From Bacteroidota bacterium (GTDB lineage Bacteria; Bacteroidota; Bacteroidia; NS11-12g; UBA955): a stretch of DNA of 64,000 nt. Location: NCBI GenBank assembly GCA_016787485.1, contig JAEUUL010000041.1:140187-204186 (forward strand), written 5' to 3'. Made by a program: the position numbers and the translations under genes. The notes under the pieces are model-generated. The model had not been told where the DNA came from. It saw only the letters and a program-made list of their open reading frames with translations, and did not search any database. Below, in pieces: positions 45,811 to 54,851 of the stretch. Every line of letters begins with the position of its first letter. Within the stretch, counting starts at the first letter, position 1.

Positions 45811-46679
45811 GGCTTCAGTTTCACTTCTTCGGCGTGCAGCACCTCTTTGGTCACCGCATCCACAATCCACACCTGGGCGTGCAGATTGTCGGGCCACCAA
45901 TTGTAACGGGGTGTCACGTAGTAGTGTTTTTCAAATACACGGCCGGCGACAAGGGTATTGCTGAGGGTATCGCCGGTGGTGGAAGTGAGCAGTTTGCGCA
46001 GAATATGGCTGTGCGGATATCCATACCTGATTCCCCCGGCCGTGTCCTGATCTGATTGTATGCCTATGCGGTCTGATTCTGTAATACCAATAAATATCAG
46101 ATGTTTATTGGTCTGTGCAGTGGCATATGTAGCCTTCACTTCCAGGCGCCCCCGGTTCTGAGCTGATAACCAGTTGCTTTTCAGATCGATCTGTACAGGG
46201 GTGGTAAGCGAAAGTCGGCCGGTAACAGCCCCGGCCCAGTTTGTAAAAGGCATGAAACGGGAACTGCCAAAGACAGCCTGATCGACCATACCCGTGGGCA
46301 GAGAAGAAATAGAGCCATTGGCAGTAACCAACGCTTCTGCATCAGCACTCGCCATGGTATCGGTGCCGGCCCAGGGGGTAATCAGCGGCCCACCGGTGGT
46401 GTTGGGGTATAAGGCAATTACCTGCACCCGTCCCGGATTGGCTGCGACAATATTTTCAGCAGCTTTCGCCGCTTTCGGACAATTGTTACAGCGCACGCCG
46501 GTAATGTCAAACAACATAATTCTTTTGGGTTCTACAGCCGGAATGGAGCTGGTCATATAGCTGGTATCCAGCAGAGGTTTTTCGGGTTCGGTAAAAATAA
46601 CCCCCGGAGCTTCTTCCTCACAGGAAGACAAAATCAGGGCAGATGCAGCCAAAACGGTGGCAAAAAGTGCGTAGCGCAT
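45807..46679 (-). CDS. Omp28-related outer-membrane lipoprotein with thioredoxin-like motif
   Basis: 290 residues with a lipoprotein signal (MRYALFATVLAASALILSSC, lipobox LSSC). The Omp28 domain includes a thioredoxin-like start (IMLFDITGVRCNNCPKAAKAAENIV) with a CxxC pair and a later SLPTGMVDQ segment. Members are Bacteroidota outer-membrane lipoproteins of uncertain role; the CxxC suggests thiol chemistry, which is inference. It overlaps xerD by 4 nt, an unusual pairing that may be just compact packing. A TAATTTCG box lies 16 nt upstream. Confidence 0.85.
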   Translation of the reverse strand: MRYALFATVLAASALILSSCEEEAPGVIFTEPEKPLLDTSYMTSSIPAVEPKRIMLFDITGVRCNNCPKAAKAAENIVAANPGRVQVIALYPNTTGGPLITPWAGTDTMASADAEALVTANGSISSLPTGMVDQAVFGSSRFMPFTNWAGAVTGRLSLTTPVQIDLKSNWLSAQNRGRLEVKATYATAQTNKHLIFIGITESDRIGIQSDQDTAGGIRYGYPHSHILRKLLTSTTGDTLSNTLVAGRVFEKHYYVTPRYNWWPDNLHAQVWIVDAVTKEVLHAEEVKLKP

Positions 46680-46695
46680 AGAGATTGTGACAGCA

Positions 46696-46703
46696 CGAAA
46701 TTA
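46696..46703 (-). promoter_or_regulatory. -7 promoter box (TAATTTCG)
   Basis: TAnnTTCG variant on the minus strand, 16 nt before the Omp28-like ATG. Confidence 0.45.
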
Positions 46704-46765
46704 ACATTTTCGCACGTAACAGAAGTGTAAAAACCATAAACCCCCGAAATTTGTTACCTACTCAG

Positions 46766-47356
46766 ATGAAAAAAATTCTTTACGTCCTGTTCTCCGGTGC
46801 CTTCATTCTGGCCATTAAATCCTGTGTATTTGGCAAAGCCAAACTGGCAGAACCCACCGCACTGGCATTCGCCGATTCCAGCATTTACTCCATACAACTG
46901 GCTACCCTGGACGGCAAAGGCCAGATTAACTGGGGGGATTACAAAGGCAAAAAAATCCTGATTGTAAACACTGCCAGCGAATGCGGCTATACACCCCAGT
47001 ATGAAGGGTTGGAAAAACTTTACCAGAAATACAAGGAGAGCCTGGTGATTATTGGTTGCCCCTGCAATCAGTTTGGAGGTCAGGAGCCGGGAGACACCGC
47101 TGAGATCCGCAATTTTTGCAGCACCAAATACAATATCAGTTTTCCGCTTTCTGCAAAACTGGATGTGAAAGGGTCCAATCAGCACCCACTCTATGCATGG
47201 CTCACGCAAAAAGACCTGAACAAGGTAATGGACGCCACGGTCAAGTGGAATTTCAACAAATTTCTGATTGATGAACAGGGAAGGCTGATTGCCTATTTCC
47301 CCAGCAGCACAAAACCCGATGATGCAGGGCTGATTTCTGCTATCGAAAAGAAATGA
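46766..47356 (+). CDS. Glutathione peroxidase (Cys type), probably exported
   Basis: 196 residues from ATG 46766; a TTG 15 nt upstream is less likely. The peroxidatic Cys is C73 (NTASECGYTPQYEGL), replacing the selenocysteine of animal enzymes. The other motifs are intact: GCPCNQFGGQEPG and WNFNKFLID. It reduces hydroperoxides, most likely with thioredoxin as reductant, as in other bacterial Cys-GPx. Unlike the usual cytoplasmic forms it starts with a signal peptide and a lipobox-like IKSC, suggesting an envelope location. Confidence 0.92.
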   Translation: MKKILYVLFSGAFILAIKSCVFGKAKLAEPTALAFADSSIYSIQLATLDGKGQINWGDYKGKKILIVNTASECGYTPQYEGLEKLYQKYKESLVIIGCPCNQFGGQEPGDTAEIRNFCSTKYNISFPLSAKLDVKGSNQHPLYAWLTQKDLNKVMDATVKWNFNKFLIDEQGRLIAYFPSSTKPDDAGLISAIEKK

Positions 47357-47413
47357 TGGCATAAGTCTCTGCTGAATTTACTGCATACCCCCGGAAATGC
47401 TGGATTGAATTCG

Positions 47414-47421
47414 TATTTTCG
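47414..47421 (+). promoter_or_regulatory. -7 promoter box of sucD (TATTTTCG)
   Basis: TAnnTTCG variant, 18 nt before the sucD ATG. Confidence 0.45.
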
Positions 47422-47439
47422 CGGCACTTTTTGTAATCC

Positions 47440-48306
47440 ATGAGCATTCTTGTCAACAAAGATTCCCGCATAGTGGTGCAAGGTTTTACCGGAAATGAAG
47501 GAACCTTTCACGCCTCACAAATGATTGAATACGGCACCCGGGTTGTGGGTGGTGTTACCCCCGGCAAAGGTGGAAGCACCCATCTGGACCGTCCGGTGTT
47601 CAATACGGTTGCCGCCTCTGTAAAGGAAGCCGGAGCCGATGTAAGTATCATTTTTGTTCCTCCTGCATTTGCGGCTGATGCCATCATGGAAGCTGCCGAT
47701 GCCGGAATTAAAGTCATTGTTGCCATTACCGAAGGCATACCTACCCGGGATATGGTGAAGGTAAAACATTATCTGGCCGACAAAAAGGCCAGACTGATAG
47801 GACCCAACTGCCCCGGAATTATCACTCCGGAGGAAGCCAAAATAGGCATTATGCCGGGTTTTATCTTCAAAAAAGGCCATATAGGTGTTGTGAGCAAGAG
47901 TGGCACCCTTACCTACGAAGCAGTAGATCAGCTGACCAAGCTGGGTCTGGGCCAAACCACAGCCATTGGCATAGGCGGTGACCCCATCATTGGCACCACC
48001 ACCAAGGAAGCAGTAGAGCTGTTCATGGCAGACCCTGAAACTGCAGGTATCGTTATGATTGGCGAAATTGGCGGGGGGATGGAGGCTGAAGCAGCCCATT
48101 GGATTAAAGCCCATGGCACCAAACCCGTGGTTGGATTCATAGCAGGTCAAACCGCACCTCCGGGTCGTCGTATGGGACATGCAGGTGCCATTGTAGGTGG
48201 CAAGGATGATACTGCAGCCGCAAAAATGGCAATTATGGCTGAGTGTGGCATACATGTAGTAGCCAGCCCCGCCGAGATTGGCCAGCGCATGAAAGAAGTG
48301 CTGTAA
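47440..48306 (+). CDS. sucD: Succinate--CoA ligase subunit alpha
   Basis: 288 residues, normal length. It forms the TCA-cycle enzyme that converts succinyl-CoA to succinate with NTP formation, together with SucC. Signatures: CoA-binding Rossmann part ([23 protein letters not shown]), [21 protein letters not shown], and the phospho-histidine H247 ([13 protein letters not shown]). sucC is not adjacent; it must be elsewhere, as is common in Bacteroidota. A short terminator follows. Confidence 0.97.
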   Translation: MSILVNKDSRIVVQGFTGNEGTFHASQMIEYGTRVVGGVTPGKGGSTHLDRPVFNTVAASVKEAGADVSIIFVPPAFAADAIMEAADAGIKVIVAITEGIPTRDMVKVKHYLADKKARLIGPNCPGIITPEEAKIGIMPGFIFKKGHIGVVSKSGTLTYEAVDQLTKLGLGQTTAIGIGGDPIIGTTTKEAVELFMADPETAGIVMIGEIGGGMEAEAAHWIKAHGTKPVVGFIAGQTAPPGRRMGHAGAIVGGKDDTAAAKMAIMAECGIHVVASPAEIGQRMKEVL

Positions 48307-48328
48307 GCACCCGTTTCATTTTTGCCAG

Positions 48329-48346
48329 AGCCTGATGCAGGCTTTT
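48329..48346 (+). terminator. Probable terminator of sucD
   Basis: AGCCTG-ATG-CAGGCT stem (6 bp, 3-nt loop) followed by TTT, 22 nt after the sucD stop. Confidence 0.55.
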
Positions 48347-48362
48347 GATTCTCTCAATCTGA

Positions 48363-48779
48363 TTATTCGTCGTATCTGTCGTAAGCCTTGGCTATAATGG
48401 CTCCCATTGTGCCAAAACAAACTATTCCCCAGAGGGTTTCCATGCCTATGCCCTGCAAAGAAATAACTTTGCTCGTTGCGTAGGCTGTTAGCGCTGCACC
48501 CAAACCGGGGAGCATACCGGCAACTGCACCAAAAAGAAATCCTGTGCCCATGGTATAGGGCAAATCTGTGCGGCTGTACAGGTAGGCCATGGCAAGGCCG
48601 GAAACAACAAAACCACCTACGAGAAAGAAATAATTCATTTCTCCCTCGCCTTTGCTGATCAGTTCTGATACATCGGTTTTGTAATAGCCATCAAAGAGGA
48701 CTGCATACCACAAAAATCCAAGGAAGAATCCGGCTACCGCTGCGGCAAGACCACCGATGAGAAAGGGTTTTAATTTCAT
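48363..48779 (-). CDS. DUF1761-like small membrane protein
   Basis: 138 residues with four predicted membrane helices. The first holds AGFFLGFLWYAVLFDGYY, similar to the GxxWY motif of DUF1761 proteins, and the last ends LWGIVCFGTMGAIIAKAYD. Function unknown; inner membrane. A TATCTTCG box lies 20 nt before the ATG, so it has its own promoter. Confidence 0.75.
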   Translation of the reverse strand: MKLKPFLIGGLAAAVAGFFLGFLWYAVLFDGYYKTDVSELISKGEGEMNYFFLVGGFVVSGLAMAYLYSRTDLPYTMGTGFLFGAVAGMLPGLGAALTAYATSKVISLQGIGMETLWGIVCFGTMGAIIAKAYDRYDE

Positions 48780-48799
48780 ACCTTACAGTTTTAGATATA

Positions 48800-48807
48800 C
48801 GAAGATA
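48800..48807 (-). promoter_or_regulatory. -7 promoter box (TATCTTCG)
   Basis: TAnnTTCG variant on the minus strand, 20 nt upstream of the DUF1761-like ATG. Confidence 0.45.
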
Positions 48808-48836
48808 TCCAAATTGGGTATGAAACTACGAAAAGC

Positions 48837-49484
48837 CTATTTTTTTGTAAGATCCACCATGGTTACCCCGGGATGAGCAGCAGCACTCCACTCGAAGAAT
48901 GTATCTGCAATGGGAGTATTGGGAGTAAACTTATCAATGGCAATAACAACCTCAGAGCCGTTCTTAAAATGTTGAATGAGTCTCTGAATCTTGTTGGTGC
49001 TCTGGTCAATCTCCAGTTTGATGTAAGAGTAGTTTACGGTCTTTTTAGGCACCATTTTGATTACGATGTAGGTCTTTCCGCCAACCACAGTGGGCCCCTC
49101 ATAAGCATTCTTAAAGTCGCGGTTGTAAATGGTAAAGATCTCATTGGGTGTAATGGTATTGTCCTTCACTTTGTAGACCTCTTTGGTAACTTCCTTATCC
49201 AGAACATTGTATGTCCAGATGAATTTGCCGTTACAAAAAATCTCCTGTCCGGCGTAGTTCAGTTTGTATTTTGAACCCTTCAGCCATACCGTTCCGCTGC
49301 TTTTGTTGCTTTTCTTTTCTGCGGATGTGGTGGTAAGTATAAAAGTACTGTTGATTGTGCTGTATGACTGGTAGACTTTGCTCACCTTCGTTAGCAGTGC
49401 GGTTGCCTTGGGGTCACTCTGGGCAAAAACAGATGCAGGCAGGGCAATAAACAACAAGGCGAACAAGTAGGTTTTGGTTTTCAT
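48837..49484 (-). CDS. lolA: Outer-membrane lipoprotein carrier protein LolA-like
   Basis: 215 residues from ATG 49484 (signal peptide MKTKTYLFALLFIALPASVFA). The mature protein has the LolA-type beta-barrel pattern: KVSKVYQSYSTINSTFILTT, GTVWLKGSKYKLNYAGQEIFCNGKFIWTYN, and the C-terminal DTFFEWSAAAHPGVTMVDL. LolA ferries lipoproteins across the periplasm. Following ftsK immediately is the common Bacteroidota order. A TAAATTTG box overlaps the ftsK stop codon and lies 6 nt before this ATG, so lolA has its own promoter as well. Confidence 0.88.
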   Translation of the reverse strand: MKTKTYLFALLFIALPASVFAQSDPKATALLTKVSKVYQSYSTINSTFILTTTSAEKKSNKSSGTVWLKGSKYKLNYAGQEIFCNGKFIWTYNVLDKEVTKEVYKVKDNTITPNEIFTIYNRDFKNAYEGPTVVGGKTYIVIKMVPKKTVNYSYIKLEIDQSTNKIQRLIQHFKNGSEVVIAIDKFTPNTPIADTFFEWSAAAHPGVTMVDLTKK

Positions 49485-49490
49485 CCGGTA

Positions 49491-49498
49491 CAAATTTA
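49491..49498 (-). promoter_or_regulatory. -7 promoter box of lolA (TAAATTTG)
   Basis: Exact TAnnTTTG match; its first bases are part of the ftsK stop codon. Confidence 0.55.
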
Positions 49499-51961
49499 TA
49501 ACAGGTTATCCAAAAACCGTTCCAGACTGGCTTCATCCGGTATCAACACTTGCCGGGCTTTGCTTCCCATGTTTGGCCCCACTACACCGGCGTCCTCCAG
49601 TTGGTCCATCAGGCGGCCTGCCCTGTTATACCCCAGCTTGAGCCTTCGCTGAATGAGACTGGTGCTTCCCACCTGATTCTGTACGACAACCCTGGCGGCT
49701 TCTTCAAACAATTCATCCCTTTCATTGGGATCCATTTCCCCGCGTTCACCTCCTGCATTCTCATCCTTCACTTCCGGCAGAATGTACGCAGTGGGATATG
49801 CCCTCTGTTCACCGATAAAGTCTACAATGCGGTCCACTTCCGGAGTATCTACAAACGGGCATTGCAGTCGGATGAGTTCGTTCCCTCCGCTGAACAGCAT
49901 ATCACCCTTCCCTATCAGTTGGTCTGCCCCGTTTCCGTCGAGGATCGTGCGGCTGTCTATTTTACTGGTAACACGGAAGGCAATGCGGGCAGGGAAATTG
50001 GCCTTGATCATGCCAGTAATCACATTTACGCTTGGACGCTGGGTTGCCAGTATCAGGTGAATCCCAATGGCCCGGGCCAATTGTGCAAGTCTTGCGATGG
50101 GTGTTTCAATTTCCTTGCCGGCCGTCATCATCAAATCGGCAACCTCATCTATCACCACCACAATGTATGGCATAAACCGGTGTCCCTTTTCCGGATTTAG
50201 TTTTCGTTCCAGAAACTTGGCATTGTATTCCACAATGTTGCGCACCATAGCCTCCTGGAGCAATTTGTACCGGCTGTCCATTTCCACACACAAGCTATTC
50301 AGGGTATTTATCACCTTTGTATTGTCTGTGATAATGGCTTCACCATCTCCGGGGAGTTTGGCCAGAAAATGCCTTTCAATCTTGTTGTAAAGGGTAAGTT
50401 CTACCTTCTTTGGGTCTACCAGTACAAATTTGATATACGCAGGATGCTTCTTATACAGCAAACTTACCAGTATGGCATTCAGACCTACAGATTTACCCTG
50501 ACCTGTGGCACCGGCCATAAGCAGGTGGGGCATTTTCGCCAGATCGGTAACATAGATTTCATTGCTGATTGTTTTGCCCAACGCAATGGGCAACTGATAA
50601 TCGCATTCCTGAAATTTCTTGCTGGCCAGCACCGCCCGCATTGGTACCATCTCTGCATTCTTGTTGGGCACTTCTATGCCTATGGTTCCCTTGCCGGGAA
50701 TAGGTGCAATGATGCGTATGCCCAGTGCGGCAAGACTCAAGGCGATGTCATCTTCCAGGTTCTTTATCCGGCTGATTTTGACTCCGGGGGCAGGTACAAT
50801 TTCATACAGGGTAACTGTGGGACCTACAGAAGCTTTGATTCTCGCAATGCCGATGTTGTAATTTTTCAGCGTTTCGATAATCATGTTCTTGCTGTTCTCA
50901 ATCTCGCCCATGTCTATCTCCTGCTTCTGATTGCCGTAATCGTTCAGCAAATCCAGTGAAGGAAACCGGTATTGACTTAACTCAGCCTTTGGATCAAATA
51001 CAGTGTCCAGCCCATAATGCTCTGTTTTTTCCCCTTTGTTCTCAGCAACCAGCTCTTCTTCAATCTGAGTGTTGTCTTCAATCACAAATCCATCATCCCC
51101 ACCCAAATCAATAACCGCAGGCCTTGATTCCGGTTCAGAAACCAGTTCGATTTCCTGCACAGGTTCCGGTTCCAGTGTTTTTATCGTAATTGGTGGCAAC
51201 TGGCTGATATCAATCTCCGGTTCCGGTTCATCATCTATAATAATTTCCGCTTCTGGCTCTGACGAAGGAACAGCAGCAGTGACAACTGCGGGTTCCGGTT
51301 CATTTTCTTTATAAGCACCTATAACTGGCAGTTTTATGCGGGCAAATGGATTGAGGTTCAGGAACAAAATGCTGTATACCACCGCATAGGCTGCTATGAG
51401 CAGAAAGGCGCCGATTCCACCAATGGCGTGTTGCAGTTTTTGCACCCCGAAGAATCCAAACGTACCTCCCAGCAATGGAAACCATTTTTGAAAAAGGAAC
51501 CCGAGTAACAGTGAAAACCATACTGTGAACAGCACAGTGTGCAATGCAATCCGCAGCAGGCTGAAGGGCTTGTACTGAAACAAAAGATACAATCCACTCA
51601 GCCCCAGCCAGGGCAGCAAAGCAAAAGCAGCCAGGCCGAATCCGTTATGCACAAACCAGTACCCGAGTCTGGCTCCCATGAGTCCCATGGCATTTTCCAC
51701 TTCACCGTGATTTTGCCGGAACAATTCCCAGTCACCGCCCGCCAGAAAATCCTGATCGCTTTTCCAGCTGAAAAAGAAGGAAACAAAACTGATAAAGAGG
51801 ATTGCGGTAAATACCAGGAGCAATAATCCCACTACTTTTCTTGCATTCTCATTGCGCAGCAGCACAATCTCCTGCATGTCCCGGCCTGTTATTGCAGGGT
51901 TTTCACCCCCTTTTTCAAAATCAGGAAGCGGGGTTTTGTCTTTCTTGCGCGGAGCTGCCAT
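49496..51961 (-). CDS. ftsK: DNA translocase FtsK
   Basis: 821 residues. Four membrane helices (about 40-210) anchor it at the septum. An acidic Pro/Glu-rich linker (EPEPAVV, SEPEAEIIIDDEPEPEIDI) leads to the motor: FtsK alpha-beta with Walker A AGATGQGKSVG (K490), Walker B VVVIDEVADLMM, and the family ATQRPSVNVITG. The C-terminal gamma winged helix reads GSTSLIQRRLKLGYNRAGRLMDQLEDAGVVG; it reads chromosome polarity and activates XerD. FtsK pumps DNA through the closing septum. Complete and of usual length for the phylum. Confidence 0.97.
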   Translation of the reverse strand: MAAPRKKDKTPLPDFEKGGENPAITGRDMQEIVLLRNENARKVVGLLLLVFTAILFISFVSFFFSWKSDQDFLAGGDWELFRQNHGEVENAMGLMGARLGYWFVHNGFGLAAFALLPWLGLSGLYLLFQYKPFSLLRIALHTVLFTVWFSLLLGFLFQKWFPLLGGTFGFFGVQKLQHAIGGIGAFLLIAAYAVVYSILFLNLNPFARIKLPVIGAYKENEPEPAVVTAAVPSSEPEAEIIIDDEPEPEIDISQLPPITIKTLEPEPVQEIELVSEPESRPAVIDLGGDDGFVIEDNTQIEEELVAENKGEKTEHYGLDTVFDPKAELSQYRFPSLDLLNDYGNQKQEIDMGEIENSKNMIIETLKNYNIGIARIKASVGPTVTLYEIVPAPGVKISRIKNLEDDIALSLAALGIRIIAPIPGKGTIGIEVPNKNAEMVPMRAVLASKKFQECDYQLPIALGKTISNEIYVTDLAKMPHLLMAGATGQGKSVGLNAILVSLLYKKHPAYIKFVLVDPKKVELTLYNKIERHFLAKLPGDGEAIITDNTKVINTLNSLCVEMDSRYKLLQEAMVRNIVEYNAKFLERKLNPEKGHRFMPYIVVVIDEVADLMMTAGKEIETPIARLAQLARAIGIHLILATQRPSVNVITGMIKANFPARIAFRVTSKIDSRTILDGNGADQLIGKGDMLFSGGNELIRLQCPFVDTPEVDRIVDFIGEQRAYPTAYILPEVKDENAGGERGEMDPNERDELFEEAARVVVQNQVGSTSLIQRRLKLGYNRAGRLMDQLEDAGVVGPNMGSKARQVLIPDEASLERFLDNLL

Positions 51962-51971
51962 GCGTATCCTG

Positions 51972-51979
51972 CGAAGGTA
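51972..51979 (-). promoter_or_regulatory. -7 promoter box of ftsK (TACCTTCG)
   Basis: TAnnTTCG variant, 10 nt upstream of the ftsK ATG. Confidence 0.45.
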
Positions 51980-52055
51980 TTTATATATGTAACGGGAAAT
52001 GGACGGAATTATTCACCTGAGTCGCAGGTGTGCAGTATTGCAGAAACTGCTTGCG

Positions 52056-52973
52056 CTACACCAGGTACAACTTTCCTTCTTCTGCTGTTTCGGTTGAGTC
52101 AAATTCCGCTTTTGCCTCAGCCAGCAATTCATCTGTTCCGGAATAGCGTGCACTGAAATGCCCTATAATCAGTTTTTCCACCCTGGCTTCTCTGGCTATG
52201 CTGCCGGCTTGCCTTGCTGTTGTGTGCAGTGTTTCACCGGCACGGTCCAGCAACTCATGCAGAAATGTACTTTCATGATAAAGCAGGTTCACGCCTTGAA
52301 TCTGCGGAATCAGATCAGGGTCGTACACAGTATCCGAAATGTAGGCATAGCTGCGGTTTGGCTTTGCCGGAAGTGTGAGTTTATCATTCTTGATTGTTAC
52401 CCCATCCGGAGTGGTATAATCCGCACCGGTCTTTAATTCATCATACCAGCTCACAGGCACATCAAAGGCTTCACAGGCACTTACACTTATCTTCCTTTCG
52501 GGTCCGCGTTCCTTTAATATGAAACCCGTACACGGAATCCGGTGTTTCAGCGGAATGCTCTTCACCTCACACCAGTTTGTTTGCAGCAATACCTGTGTAC
52601 AATCTGTGCGTGTTACCACATACTCTACCGGATAACTGATGCGGGAATCACTGATGGCAAAGGTCTGTTCCAACCATTCCTTCAGCCCTGCCGGGCCATA
52701 GATATGCAGGGGCTCGGTGCGGCCAAACAGCGCCATAGAGGTCATAAGGCCCGGAAGGCCGAAAAAGTGATCCCCGTGCAAATGGGTGATAAAAATGTGC
52801 CTTATGCGGTGCATGCGCAGGCCAAACCTTACCAGCTGAAACTGGGTGGCTTCGCCGCAATCCAGCAGGATATACTCCCCTTCCATGCGTACAAATTGTC
52901 CGCTGGGGTGCCGCGTTTTGGTCGGTGATGCGGAACTGGTCCCCAATATGGTAACTTCAAAAGCACGGTGCAT
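52056..52973 (-). CDS. rnz: Ribonuclease Z
   Basis: 305 residues from ATG 52973 (MHRAFEVTILGTSSASPTK), the normal start; the frame runs open upstream into the next gene's region without similarity. RNase Z removes the 3' trailer of tRNA precursors. The zinc site is complete: FITHLHGDHFFGLPGL (HxHxDH), YISDTVYDPD, and YHESTF and GHFSARY later. Length is the usual short bacterial form. A TAGATTTG box 9 nt upstream confirms the start. Confidence 0.95.
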   Translation of the reverse strand: MHRAFEVTILGTSSASPTKTRHPSGQFVRMEGEYILLDCGEATQFQLVRFGLRMHRIRHIFITHLHGDHFFGLPGLMTSMALFGRTEPLHIYGPAGLKEWLEQTFAISDSRISYPVEYVVTRTDCTQVLLQTNWCEVKSIPLKHRIPCTGFILKERGPERKISVSACEAFDVPVSWYDELKTGADYTTPDGVTIKNDKLTLPAKPNRSYAYISDTVYDPDLIPQIQGVNLLYHESTFLHELLDRAGETLHTTARQAGSIAREARVEKLIIGHFSARYSGTDELLAEAKAEFDSTETAEEGKLYLV

Positions 52974-52982
52974 GCAGGTGTT

Positions 52983-52990
52983 CAAATCTA
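52983..52990 (-). promoter_or_regulatory. -7 promoter box of rnz (TAGATTTG)
   Basis: Exact TAnnTTTG match, 9 nt before the rnz ATG; a TTTTG about 22 nt further upstream could serve as the -33 element. Confidence 0.6.
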
Positions 52991-53046
52991 CAGCCAAAGG
53001 CTGAGTATCCCCCAAAACTGCACCCTCCAAACTGATAACAGTTTTT

Positions 53047-54054
53047 TCACAATACGGAAAGTATCGCCTGTCTGGCCTGCTCCTGAGAGATGCGTGAAAT
53101 ACAGGGAGAATCCGGATGAACACAATGGACCTGGTCGCAGGGATTGCATTCCAGCAGTACGTGCAGAACTCTGGCCTTCGGATTTTGGGGATAAAACACA
53201 TGGGGAACCCCGGGTCCGAACAAAGCAACCAGCGGCAGCTTCAGTGCATCCGCCATTTGCAGCGGACCGCTTTCATTACCCACAAAAAGAGTTGCCCTTT
53301 CCATCAATGCCATAAGGTCGCATAAACTGAAATTGTTTGTGAACAAAGCATAGGGCCGCTTCATCATGCCTGTAATTTCCCTGATCTGTGGTTCCTCTTC
53401 GGGAGTACCGGCAAAAACCGCGGTTAGTCCCTTCTCTTCATATAACCAATCCGCCAGTGCAGCAAATTCATGCACCGGCCATTGCCTCAGTTTTCTGCGG
53501 GCACCGGCGTGAATCACACAATAAGTCTGTATTCCTGATTTGCCCAAAAAATCATTTACCAGTTTGCGGTTTTCATCATGGCAGAAAAGCCCGGGGGACT
53601 CATTTGGCAGCCCATTCAGAACGGGCTCTGCAATCCGGTAATTGGTCAGCGTTTCGTGGGGTTGCGCCCCTCTTTGTCTCAAACGCACCCATCCACGGTC
53701 CATTCTGTGCATGGGCATGTACCGAATACTCTTATACAGGGTTTTCCATGTACCCCGCAACTCCAGCACCAGGTCATATCTGCCTTTCCAGGCATTGATG
53801 TCTGTGAGTATTTCGTCTACATTAGGGTCAAACAAAATAAGTCCAGCACTCCATGGTTTGGTCAGTACTGTTATTTCAGCCTCCGGATATCTTTTGCGTA
53901 AAAGTGAAAACACATGTGTGCAGGTGGCCATGTCCCCTATTTCATCCCATTTCACGCAGAGTATCGTATGGGGATTTCCCGGCCTGCCCCGCAGTGCGTT
54001 GATGAAGCGCGATAAAAGAATATTAAAGACGTACAGCCACTTTTCGGAAATCAC
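53047..54054 (-). CDS. GT9-family glycosyltransferase (heptosyltransferase-like)
   Basis: 335 residues from a GTG at 54054. GT-B fold signatures of ADP-heptose:LPS heptosyltransferases: VKWDEIGDMATCTHVFSLLRKRYP at the N-terminus, the acceptor part VIHAGARRKLRQWPVHEFAALADWL, and FVGNESGPLQMADALKLPLVALFGP, the donor-binding loop (usually GNDSGPMHLA). A Cys-rich tail (CNPCDQVHCVHPDSPC) is frequent in the family. Likely adds a sugar to the LPS core. It starts 15 nt after the cyclase gene and probably shares its promoter. Confidence 0.9.
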   Translation of the reverse strand: MISEKWLYVFNILLSRFINALRGRPGNPHTILCVKWDEIGDMATCTHVFSLLRKRYPEAEITVLTKPWSAGLILFDPNVDEILTDINAWKGRYDLVLELRGTWKTLYKSIRYMPMHRMDRGWVRLRQRGAQPHETLTNYRIAEPVLNGLPNESPGLFCHDENRKLVNDFLGKSGIQTYCVIHAGARRKLRQWPVHEFAALADWLYEEKGLTAVFAGTPEEEPQIREITGMMKRPYALFTNNFSLCDLMALMERATLFVGNESGPLQMADALKLPLVALFGPGVPHVFYPQNPKARVLHVLLECNPCDQVHCVHPDSPCISRISQEQARQAILSVL

Positions 54055-54069
54055 AGGTAAGAAGGTGGT

Positions 54070-54813
54070 TTATACCAGAGGATAAATCACAGGCCTTGAA
54101 GGCGATGCATCGCTTTCAAAGGGAGGAAACTGCAGATTGAGCAGGTACAATCCGTCCTTTATCCCATTGTCCACATAAATCATTTCGGTAATTGTTGAAT
54201 CCTCACGGGGTGCTTCAGGGTAATTCCACCAGGCATGATGTGCGGAAAGCAAACCCTCATCTTCTTCAGGATCTACAGAGGGCAAATCGGTGAGCAAATG
54301 CCTGTAGCCGCAGTCTCTGAGCCATGCCAGGGTCTCCGGAGCAAAAAACGGCGGGTTATGCCCCGACCATTCCCAACCTTTTTTTGCATCATCATTGGGT
54401 ATGGTGCGAACAATCAAGGCATCCACGGGCAGCAGATATTTCCCCTCCAGCATTTGCCGGGTAATGGCTTCGCCGCGATCCAGCGCGTTCAGAGTCACTG
54501 TGACGAGTTGTGCCGTGTATACAAACCGCGTAATCAGCCGGTTCAGGCTGAAACGATCTCTGGAAAGATGCCCCACACATTCTGTATGTGTTCCGTTTCC
54601 ATGTGCACAAAAACGGATTACCTCGCAATTGGCCGAACCGCCAAGACTTACATTGCCAATAAATCCACCGGCTCTGAAGGGCTCAAACTCAGCTCTGTCA
54701 ATGAAAAACGCATTGGGATTGTCTCCGCCAGGGCCAATTCCCACACTTAAATCATAACCACCGGACAAATCGGCGGAATAAGTTGCATTACCTACAATGC
54801 ATTGTACCTGCAT
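54070..54813 (-). CDS. Cyclase-family metal-dependent hydrolase (KynB-like)
   Basis: 247 residues from ATG 54813 (MQVQCIVGNATYS). The cyclase signature HGNGTHTECVGH is present, an extended form of HxGTHxDxPxH; its His residues bind the metal in arylformamidases. A second site piece is GHNPPFFAPETLAWLRDCG. Family members hydrolyse N-formylkynurenine or isatin, or are uncharacterised; here Glu replaces the usual Asp, and the tryptophan pathway is not nearby, so substrate is uncertain. A TATATTCG box lies 4 nt upstream. GT9 follows in the same direction. Confidence 0.85.
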   Translation of the reverse strand: MQVQCIVGNATYSADLSGGYDLSVGIGPGGDNPNAFFIDRAEFEPFRAGGFIGNVSLGGSANCEVIRFCAHGNGTHTECVGHLSRDRFSLNRLITRFVYTAQLVTVTLNALDRGEAITRQMLEGKYLLPVDALIVRTIPNDDAKKGWEWSGHNPPFFAPETLAWLRDCGYRHLLTDLPSVDPEEDEGLLSAHHAWWNYPEAPREDSTITEMIYVDNGIKDGLYLLNLQFPPFESDASPSRPVIYPLV

Positions 54814-54817
54814 ACTG

Positions 54818-54825
54818 CGAATATA
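54818..54825 (-). promoter_or_regulatory. -7 promoter box (TATATTCG)
   Basis: TAnnTTCG variant on the minus strand, 4 nt before the cyclase ATG. Confidence 0.45.
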
Positions 54826-54851
54826 GCAGGCTCCGGTTAATTTCAATGATT

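Noticed and set aside
47440..48306. sucD without sucC as an oddity
   Set aside because: Separate sucC and sucD loci are common in this phylum.
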